A DNA stretch of 64,000 nt from Leptospira ryugenii (GTDB taxonomy: Bacteria > Spirochaetota > Leptospiria > Leptospirales > Leptospiraceae): positions 623,077 through 687,076 of the forward strand of contig NZ_BFBB01000003.1 of NCBI RefSeq assembly GCF_003114855.1. The letters are read 5' to 3'. Shown piece by piece: positions 53,144 to 61,124 of this stretch (its first letter is position 1; the number at the start of each line of letters is the position of its first letter). The notes beneath the pieces were generated by a model, which saw only the letters and a program-made list of their open reading frames with translations, made no database searches and was not told the origin of the DNA. Both the position numbers and the translations under genes were made by a program.

Positions 53144-54430
53144 TTGAGCGATTTTCAAAAATTCTTGTATTGGAGGGATATGGCCTTGGAAGGGAATGAG
53201 CAGATTTTGGGAGAGAACCTTGCCCTCCAAAAGGAAATTGAGCAACTAAAGTACCAAATCCTTATCCAAAATGTTCTTCTAGATGACTTTTTTAATAACT
53301 CCCCCACTGGCTATGTCAACTTGGATGAGAAAGGTCACATTCTAAAGGCGAATGTCACCTTCTTAGACTGGTTAGGTTTTACTCGGAAAGAACTACTCCA
53401 ATTCTCTGAGTTTCAAAATCTTCTTTTAAAATCACAAACGGCACAATTTGAAAAGGATTTTTCCTGGATCAAAGCAGGTGGCCAAACAAACAACCAAGAG
53501 TTCACCTTACACAAAAAAGATGGGAATTCCTTGGATGTCTACCTCTCCGGCAAAATTGTTTCTCCTCCAGGTGAAGCGATATTGATCAGGCTTACCATAG
53601 TAGATGTGACAGAAAAAAAACGCACCGAAAAGGATCTCGCAAAAAAATCAAAAGAGATTTTACAGCAAAATTTACTGATGAAAAAGGACTTAACCTTAGC
53701 GGCTGGGATCCAAAATGCTCTACTACCTCCCGGACGCGCAAAGAAATACATTTCCACTTTATACCTACCTTTAGAAAAGGTGGGAGGTGACTTTTTTGAT
53801 TTTTTATCTTTCACAAATCCCAATAAAATTGGAATCTTCATCAGCGATGTAGCCGGTCATGGTGTCGCTTCTGCCTTCATTACAGCCATTATCAAGAGTA
53901 CGATTCACCAAATGCCAGAAGAAGTGATGGACAACCCTTCCGAACTTCTATCACTATTGAATGATGTAATCCTTACCTACTCCGATGGAAGATTTGTCAC
54001 GGCACTTTATGCGGTAATAGATTTTGAAACGGGAGATATGGTCTGTTCACATGCAGGCCACCCATACCCTTATGTATTCAATATGGATACGGTCAAAGAA
54101 TTAAAGTTAAAGCACAAACGAAAGCCCTTAGGAATCTTAAGCTCTGAGGTGCTAAGCTCAAAACAAGCTCATTATATCAATGAAGAGATCAGTTTACGGG
54201 GAGCCTCTCGGATTCTTTTTTTTACCGATGGGCTTTTGGAAGCCTGCTCCGAGAAAAGAGGCCTGAAATTCTACGAAGAACTTCTTCATGATTTTTTAAT
54301 GAAACATAGAACGGAAGATAGTGAGTCTCTCATTGCTGGTATTTTTTCTGATCTCATGGAATTTTTACAAGATTCTGATTTAAATGACGATGTATGTTTG
54401 GTGTCGGTTGATCTGACGGTGAATAGGTGA
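53144..54430 (+). CDS. PAS-SpoIIE PP2C phosphatase
   Basis: 428-residue cytoplasmic signalling protein: short coiled coil (~15-40), PAS domain (~45-150, FFNNSPTGYVNLDEKGHILKAN), coiled linker, then a PP2C/SpoIIE phosphatase (~190-428) with GGDFFD, SDVAGHGVASAF, FFTDGLLEA and NDDVCLV intact. The start is TTG at 53144; its TTGA overlaps the stop of a 37-codon coding-like frame upstream. Three bases separate it from the histidine kinase gene, so the three signalling genes form an operon. Confidence 0.88.
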   Translation: MSDFQKFLYWRDMALEGNEQILGENLALQKEIEQLKYQILIQNVLLDDFFNNSPTGYVNLDEKGHILKANVTFLDWLGFTRKELLQFSEFQNLLLKSQTAQFEKDFSWIKAGGQTNNQEFTLHKKDGNSLDVYLSGKIVSPPGEAILIRLTIVDVTEKKRTEKDLAKKSKEILQQNLLMKKDLTLAAGIQNALLPPGRAKKYISTLYLPLEKVGGDFFDFLSFTNPNKIGIFISDVAGHGVASAFITAIIKSTIHQMPEEVMDNPSELLSLLNDVILTYSDGRFVTALYAVIDFETGDMVCSHAGHPYPYVFNMDTVKELKLKHKRKPLGILSSEVLSSKQAHYINEEISLRGASRILFFTDGLLEACSEKRGLKFYEELLHDFLMKHRTEDSESLIAGIFSDLMEFLQDSDLNDDVCLVSVDLTVNR

Positions 54431-54433
54431 CCT

Positions 54434-56374
54434 ATGAGTATCAAAAGGCTCTTTTATTTAATCTTTTCCGTAAATATCATCCTCTTACTTTTATTAGCTG
54501 GTCTTTCCATTGCCTTATTCCGAGTGCAATCATCATTAGCAAAGAGCCAAGAAACAAGGCTTAAGTCTATCAAACTAGCAGATGAACTTAGACAGAGTTC
54601 TGATGATTTAACAAGATTTGCTCGCACCTATGTGGTCACTGGAAACGATTTTTATGAGAAAATTTTCAATGAAATATTAGCCATCCGCAACGGAGAGAAA
54701 GAAAGACCTGAAAATTATGACCGTATCTATTGGGATTTTGTCATAGGACCTGAGGACATTCAAACAACAACCGGTACAAAACAGTCTCTTCAATCGCGAA
54801 TGATTGAAGCAGGTTTTACCAACGAAGAATTCCAAAAACTAAAGAAGGCACAATTCAATTCTGATGAACTTGTGAATTTGGAAAACATCGCGATGAATGC
54901 CATCAAAGGCATTTACCAAGACAGCAAAGGAAATTTTACAAAACGAGCCACACCGAACCGGGAATATGCAATTTCTCTCATGCATGGATTGGATTATCAT
55001 AAATCAAAAAAAGAAATCATGCAACCAATTGATGAGTTCTTCCAACTTTTAGAAAAACGGACCAATGACAATGTTCGTAAACTGGAGAAAACCAGTATTT
55101 ATTTAATATCGTCCATGATTGGGGTCATCATTTTGTTGATCATCAGTTTATCTTTTTCATTTATCGTAATCAAAGATAAAGTCAGTAACCCTATTGACCA
55201 GTTGACAAAGGTTGCGCATGAAATTGGAAATCAAAACTGGTCTGTTCAAATCCAGTATGAATCCAAAGACGAAATTGGCAGATTGGCCTCTGCCTTTCGA
55301 ATTTTAAAAGAAAAGATTTCTTCCTTGATACAAGATATCAACGAGTCCAATTTAAATCTCTCTAAATCCAACCAAGATCTTTCCCAAGCTCTTGTAGAAC
55401 TCAAAGCGGCTGAGGAGCAGTTGATCCATTCAGAAAAAATGTCTACTCTTGGTCAATTGGTCGCAGGAGTTGCACATGAAATTAACACTCCACTGGGTAC
55501 TATCCGTACGGCAATCTCCAATGTAGAAGATGCCATGACTTATATTCTCAATTTCCCTTTTGAGCAAATATCACTCTCGGCCCATACACTACTTAAATCC
55601 ATCATGGAAAGAGATGCTGAACCTAGATCAAACTATCTCTCAGGCAAAGAACGACGCCAAAAGAAAAAAGAATTCGCCGAGTTATTTCTTTCGCATAATA
55701 TAGCCAATGCGGAACACGCTGCCGATCTCATTTTAGATATCGAGATGTCTTTTCCTTTCGAAACATGGCTTGCATTATTACAGGAGAAACATGGAGCGAG
55801 CTCTCTAGAGTTATTACATAAAATATCTCGTCTCTATTCGAATGCGCACAATATTGATAACTCGGTTGAGAGAGCATCAAAAATTGTCTTTGCATTGAAG
55901 AGCTATTCACACCGAGACAATTCAGGTGAGAAAACAAATATCTCACTAGCCGAGAGTATAGAAACCGTTCTTGTGATTTATAAAAGTATGATTAAATCTG
56001 GAATTGAGATCATAAAGGATTTTCAGTGGGCTGGAAATATTTCAGGTTATGCGGACGAATTGAGCCAGGTTTGGACAAACCTCATCCACAACGCAGTGCA
56101 GGCTATGGACGGAAATGGTGAGATTCTAATCCGTATCGAACGCGATCCAAATCCAAATTTCGTCACTGTAAGCATCCAGGATAGTGGCAAAGGCATCCCT
56201 CCTGAGGTCCAGGACAAGATCTTTGATCCTTTTTTCACAACAAAGGGCCGAGGGGAAGGGACAGGCCTAGGGCTCGGGATTGTGAAAAAAATCATTGAAA
56301 AGCACCAGGGAGAGATTATGTTTCATTCAGAGGTTGGGATTGGAACCAATTTCAGAGTGAGGTTGCCCCTTTGA
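54434..56374 (+). CDS. Membrane sensor histidine kinase
   Basis: 646 residues: membrane segments at ~7-29 and ~221-245 flanking a periplasmic sensor, HAMP (~246-300), coiled coil, then a histidine kinase of the HExN type (His348 in GVAHEINTPLG) with a long insertion before the ATP-binding domain. ATPase boxes: WTNLIHNAVQAM (N), DSGKGIP (G1), FDPFFTTKG (F), GTGLGLGIV (G2). Translation is coupled to the response regulator (TTGA overlap), its probable partner. Confidence 0.92.
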   Translation: MSIKRLFYLIFSVNIILLLLLAGLSIALFRVQSSLAKSQETRLKSIKLADELRQSSDDLTRFARTYVVTGNDFYEKIFNEILAIRNGEKERPENYDRIYWDFVIGPEDIQTTTGTKQSLQSRMIEAGFTNEEFQKLKKAQFNSDELVNLENIAMNAIKGIYQDSKGNFTKRATPNREYAISLMHGLDYHKSKKEIMQPIDEFFQLLEKRTNDNVRKLEKTSIYLISSMIGVIILLIISLSFSFIVIKDKVSNPIDQLTKVAHEIGNQNWSVQIQYESKDEIGRLASAFRILKEKISSLIQDINESNLNLSKSNQDLSQALVELKAAEEQLIHSEKMSTLGQLVAGVAHEINTPLGTIRTAISNVEDAMTYILNFPFEQISLSAHTLLKSIMERDAEPRSNYLSGKERRQKKKEFAELFLSHNIANAEHAADLILDIEMSFPFETWLALLQEKHGASSLELLHKISRLYSNAHNIDNSVERASKIVFALKSYSHRDNSGEKTNISLAESIETVLVIYKSMIKSGIEIIKDFQWAGNISGYADELSQVWTNLIHNAVQAMDGNGEILIRIERDPNPNFVTVSIQDSGKGIPPEVQDKIFDPFFTTKGRGEGTGLGLGIVKKIIEKHQGEIMFHSEVGIGTNFRVRLPL

Positions 56375-56781
56375 ATTCCGAAAGAAAGTTTATGTTTCTC
56401 TGTGTGGATGATGAAGTGACTGTCCTAGAAAGTCTCAAAGAGCAACTTCGAAATGCCTTCGGCAATTCTTTCCTTTATGAAACAGCCGAATCAGCGGCAG
56501 AGGCCATTGACATCATTGACGATACTTTGGACCCCAACAACTCAATTGTAATCGTTGTGAGTGATTGGTTAATGCCGGGTATGAAAGGTGATGAATTTAT
56601 GATCCACCTGGAGTTAAACTTTCCCAATATCAAAAAAATCCTTCTAACTGGCCAGGTAGATCCCGCTTCCTTAGAAAGAGCAAAACGAGTTGGCGGAGTT
56701 GATTATGTAATCACAAAACCTTGGAAGAAAGACCATCTAATTTCGGTAATCCGAGAACTCCAAGTTTTACCTACCCTCTAG
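56371..56781 (+). CDS. Single-domain response regulator
   Basis: 136-residue receiver domain with no output domain. Acidic pair Asp13-Asp14, phospho-acceptor Asp65 (VSDWLMPG), Thr93 and Lys116 (TKPW) are all present. The TTG start overlaps the kinase stop; an ATG at 56392 would remove the first strand's lead. It may act on the PAS-SpoIIE phosphatase of the same operon. Confidence 0.9.
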   Translation: MNSERKFMFLCVDDEVTVLESLKEQLRNAFGNSFLYETAESAAEAIDIIDDTLDPNNSIVIVVSDWLMPGMKGDEFMIHLELNFPNIKKILLTGQVDPASLERAKRVGGVDYVITKPWKKDHLISVIRELQVLPTL

Positions 56782-56894
56782 CTTGGTTTTGGAATTTTGT
56801 CCATTCACGAGGATGGAATTACTTTCTTACGATTCTTCTTCGAAAATCAATAAACAACGTCAAACCTCTCCAAACAAAATTTTGAAGCCATCGA

Positions 56895-57461
56895 ATGGGA
56901 CTCTTTGAACTCCTTTTAGTATCCATAGGTCTCTCTATGGATGCCTTTGCTGTCGCCGTATCAGAAGGATTGGCCTTTCGTATTTTCGATACCAAACGAG
57001 CACTCCACATTTCCTTAAGTTTCGGCTGTTTCCAAGGACTTATGCCTGTTATAGGATACAGTTTGGGCAGTGTAGTCTCAGAATCTTTGGAAGCCTATGA
57101 CCATTGGCTGATTTGTTTTATCCTATGGGGCATTGGTTTGAAAATGTTACGAGATGCTTTTACCGTGGAGCCAACGGCAAAACCTCTCTCCAAACATTCT
57201 ATTTCTCTAAAGAAACTCCTCATTTTATCATTCGCTGTCAGTGTGGATGCATTTGCCATCGGTGGAACCTTTGCTCTCATGCAAATCGAGATCCTGAGCT
57301 CCTCTCTCATCATCGCAACCACGACCTTTCTATTTTCCTTCCTCGGGCTTTACTTGGGTTTCTTTACGGGCAATAAGATCAAACGATGGGCGGAAGGATT
57401 AGGAGCCATGCTTTTGTTGGGCATAGGGGCAAAGGTACTTTGGGAACACCTAATGAAGTAA
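56895..57461 (+). CDS. mntP: Manganese efflux pump MntP
   Basis: 188-residue inner-membrane protein with six segments in two halves, each with the family motif: GLSMDAFAVAVSEG (~12-25) and VSVDAFAIGGTF (~115-126). Exports Mn2+. No yybP-ykoY manganese riboswitch was recognisable in the ~110 bases upstream. Confidence 0.9.
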   Translation: MGLFELLLVSIGLSMDAFAVAVSEGLAFRIFDTKRALHISLSFGCFQGLMPVIGYSLGSVVSESLEAYDHWLICFILWGIGLKMLRDAFTVEPTAKPLSKHSISLKKLLILSFAVSVDAFAIGGTFALMQIEILSSSLIIATTTFLFSFLGLYLGFFTGNKIKRWAEGLGAMLLLGIGAKVLWEHLMK

Positions 57462-57613
57462 GAACCCTTTTTTCGTTTCTCTTTCCGATGTGACAAAATG
57501 TGCAAAGGATATAGTGGAAGGCACCCTCCCAGCTAGCGTGTTATGCCTGAAAACCTGCTGTAAATCCTTCTTGTTTCCCACCCCTATTTTCCAAAATATG
57601 GAGAAATCAGTAA

Positions 57614-58642
<1,029 letters not shown>

Positions 58643-58675
58643 ACAGATTTAGAAGCCAAGAAAAGGAACAAAACC

Positions 58676-59995
58676 ATGAAAGTGAACCAAAAAGTCGTTC
58701 TCTCAAGTCCAGCAAGGACCCCCTTCGCGCAGATCGGAAAGGCTCTTGCACAATACCAAGGCCACCATCTAGGCAAACTAGTTGGAGAAGAAGTGATGAA
58801 ACGAAGTGGATTAAAAACCACTGACATTGATGGGGTGATCGTGGGTGAAGGTTTTTCCAATGCTCCTAACTCTGCACGTGTCATTGCAAATTTACTTAAC
58901 CTCCCTCTAGAAATTCCCTGCCTTACCGTTGCCAATAACTGCGTTTCTGGAATGGAAGCGGTAGCCGAAGCAACAAGAAGAATCCTTCTTGGCGAAGGAC
59001 AAGTGTATCTTGTCATCGGAGAAGAATCACAAACTTCTATGCCTTTCGTTGTGAAGAATGCAAGACTCAACAAAAAGACAAATAGTTTAGATTCACTCCT
59101 CAAACTCCTTCCCAACGAACTTCCAGAAGGTGTGGAAGTCCGAGACACTCTCGAAGATGGATTGGGCGATGGTGAAACAAGTTATGGTATGCAGGTAACT
59201 GCAGAAATTTTAGCGCAAAATTATGCAATCCCAAGAGAAACGCAAGACAAAGTAGCTTATGAGTCTTTCAAAAGAGCATATGAAGCTACGCAAGAAGGAA
59301 GATACAAACCGTTCATCATGGAAGTGAAAGACGATGAAGGCAATCCATTACAAGCTGATGAAGCAGTTCTTCTTAGGGAAGGTCTCGTGAAAAACCCAAC
59401 TCGAATGGGAAGAGCTATGCTTATGTTCGACAATCCAGGGATGAAGTTTGATGCTTGGAAAGAAAAGTATGGAAAGGACTTAAAGAAAAGCCATGGACCT
59501 ACTGTTTCGATCTTCAACGCAAGCCCTCGTTCCGACGGAGCTGCTGGGATCATTGTTGCTTCTGAAGAAGCAGCTAAAAAACTAGGACTCAAGGCTGAAG
59601 CTTATGTGTCCGGATTCCATATGAAAGGAGTCGCACCCAATCTCATGGGTTTAGGCCAAGCTGAATCTACCCTAGCACTTCTCCAAGAAATCGGAGAAAA
59701 AATTGAAAACATCGATGTCATTGAAATCCACGAAGCGTTTGCAGCTACAGCTGTAGCTGCTTTGGAAGAGATCAAAATCAGAACAGGTTTTGATTGGGAA
59801 AAGAATTTTGATGCAAAGAAAATCAATCCTAATGGTGGATCCATCGCGATCGGACATCCATTTGGGGCAACAGGTGTTAGACTACTCCACAATGCAATCA
59901 TGGATTTCCATGAAAACAAAGATGCGAAGAAAGTCCTCATCACTGCGTGTGCACACGGTGGAGTTGCAGGCTCAATGGTAGTCGAAAGAGCTTAA
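58676..59995 (+). CDS. Thiolase family protein (acetyl-CoA acetyltransferase)
   Basis: 439 residues. Catalytic Cys89 (NNCVSGMEA), the HEAF motif (EIHEAFAATAV), GGSIAIGHPFGATG with the catalytic His, and Cys425 in ACAHGG. Works in acetoacetyl-CoA formation or fatty-acid breakdown. It follows ilvC by 33 bases with its own AAAGGA site and ends before a strong terminator. Confidence 0.92.
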   Translation: MKVNQKVVLSSPARTPFAQIGKALAQYQGHHLGKLVGEEVMKRSGLKTTDIDGVIVGEGFSNAPNSARVIANLLNLPLEIPCLTVANNCVSGMEAVAEATRRILLGEGQVYLVIGEESQTSMPFVVKNARLNKKTNSLDSLLKLLPNELPEGVEVRDTLEDGLGDGETSYGMQVTAEILAQNYAIPRETQDKVAYESFKRAYEATQEGRYKPFIMEVKDDEGNPLQADEAVLLREGLVKNPTRMGRAMLMFDNPGMKFDAWKEKYGKDLKKSHGPTVSIFNASPRSDGAAGIIVASEEAAKKLGLKAEAYVSGFHMKGVAPNLMGLGQAESTLALLQEIGEKIENIDVIEIHEAFAATAVAALEEIKIRTGFDWEKNFDAKKINPNGGSIAIGHPFGATGVRLLHNAIMDFHENKDAKKVLITACAHGGVAGSMVVERA

Positions 59996-60016
59996 ATCTT
60001 TCGATTCCATACGAAC

Positions 60017-60055
60017 AAAAAAAAAGCCCGAGGAAAATCCTTCGGGCTTTTTTTT
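60017..60055. terminator. Bidirectional intrinsic terminator
   Basis: Stem AGCCCGA-GGA / TCC-TTCGGGCT around AAA, flanked by A-run and T-run of about nine bases each. It ends the thiolase transcript on the plus strand and the lipoprotein gene on the minus strand. Confidence 0.92.
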
Positions 60056-60069
60056 ATGAACTCGAGAGA

Positions 60070-60300
60070 CTACTTCGCCATACACTCATCGATACACTTA
60101 CTTTCTGCTGCGGTGCCAGCTGCTTTACAAACATCCTCTGCTTTCTTCTTTTTCTTACATTCATCAACGGCTTTGTTTGCGATAGGACCACAGGTATTTT
60201 CACAGCCAACTCGTTTAGGATCCGGTGCTTGTACAGAAGAGCCACCACAGTTAAAAAGAAAGACCGAAAGAAATGCAGTCGCAACGATTATTTTTTTCAT
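60070..60300 (-). CDS. Small cysteine-rich lipoprotein
   Basis: 76 residues. Lipobox SVFLFNC (Cys18), then a Lys-rich mature part with six more cysteines in pairs (CENTCG, DECKK, DVCKA, KCIDEC). The spacing suggests disulfides or a small metal site. Ribosome site AGGAGA. Related in style to the cysteine-rich gene at 60837. Function unknown. Confidence 0.78.
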   Translation of the reverse strand: MKKIIVATAFLSVFLFNCGGSSVQAPDPKRVGCENTCGPIANKAVDECKKKKKAEDVCKAAGTAAESKCIDECMAK

Positions 60301-60396
60301 AGATATTCTCCTGGATACTTACTACAGCCTCCGAAGAATTTTGATTCAATCATTTTTTTCCCAAGATTTGTTTTCTGGAATTAGAACAGAATCAAA

Positions 60397-60849
60397 TTAT
60401 TTTGAAATTTCTTTCCCTGATTGGTTGATAGAAAAAACCGTTGCTCCCTCTGTAATGATTTCAGTGTGTTCACCTACCTTTCGAAAACGGCAACCAATAC
60501 AAACTTGAGCTCTTTTATCTTCAAATGGCCAAACAAAATCATATTTAGGTGGAACAATCACTTTCCCTTTTTCATTGGCAAAACCAAATTTTGAGCCATC
60601 AACAATCCGATACAAACCGTCGGAAATGTAGTCTGGTCCGTTGTCGAATGTATACACCTGGTAAAGTATCTTTTTCTTTTTATCAATCGCAAACCAACCC
60701 TCTTCTCGTAGGATGATCGCAATACCGTACTTATTGTACTCTACTTTGCCTACAATCTCTTTATGGAAACTTGTGATATCCTTGGAATCAAGAGAAGTTA
60801 GAAGTAAGTGAAAGAGAACGAAAAAAATACTAAACTTTAATACCTGCAT
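60397..60849 (-). CDS. Exported WG-repeat protein
   Basis: 150 residues with a signal peptide (~1-22) and WG/KWG-type repeats, the clearest being YRIVDGSKFGFANEKGKVIV followed by PPKYDFVWPFEDKRAQV. Such repeats are common in Leptospira. The ATG has GAGGAG just upstream and overlaps the preceding gene by 13 bases. Confidence 0.75.
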   Translation of the reverse strand: MQVLKFSIFFVLFHLLLTSLDSKDITSFHKEIVGKVEYNKYGIAIILREEGWFAIDKKKKILYQVYTFDNGPDYISDGLYRIVDGSKFGFANEKGKVIVPPKYDFVWPFEDKRAQVCIGCRFRKVGEHTEIITEGATVFSINQSGKEISK

Positions 60850-61124
60850 TTCTCCTCACATTTTGCGAAATTCTTTTTCTCTGGCATACAAGTGTTCATA
60901 CATTTTGGATCATAATCTATTTCCAGAGGTGCATGGGAGTTATCATTAAAAAAATCCTGGTAAGCAGGATTAGATAGGCACTTCATCTCACAATAATGAT
61001 ACTGGTAGCCTCTACTCCGACAGGCTTCTGTGCATTTTCTGTTCACTTTTTCCCCGAAAATAACAAGCGGAGTTAAAAAGAGAAAGAGTAGAGTGATATA
61101 TCTATTTAATGATCTTATTTTCAA
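60837..61124 (-). CDS. Small secreted cysteine-rich protein
   Basis: 95 residues: signal peptide (ITLLFLFLTPLVIFG) and eight cysteines in C-x3-C style pairs (CTEAC, CEMKC, CMNTC, CEEKC), suggesting a disulfide-knit helical hairpin. The start is TTG at 61122-61124, inside the last 23 bases of the tubulin-like gene, so it appears co-transcribed and coupled. Confidence 0.65.
   Translation of the reverse strand: MKIRSLNRYITLLFLFLTPLVIFGEKVNRKCTEACRSRGYQYHYCEMKCLSNPAYQDFFNDNSHAPLEIDYDPKCMNTCMPEKKNFAKCEEKCRY

Noticed and set aside
56782..56894. Manganese riboswitch before mntP
   Set aside because: None of the conserved yybP-ykoY elements could be recognised in this short stretch.
59947..60508. 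Plus-strand frames after the thiolase gene
   Set aside because: They cross a strong bidirectional terminator and lie antisense to the cysteine lipoprotein and WG-repeat genes.
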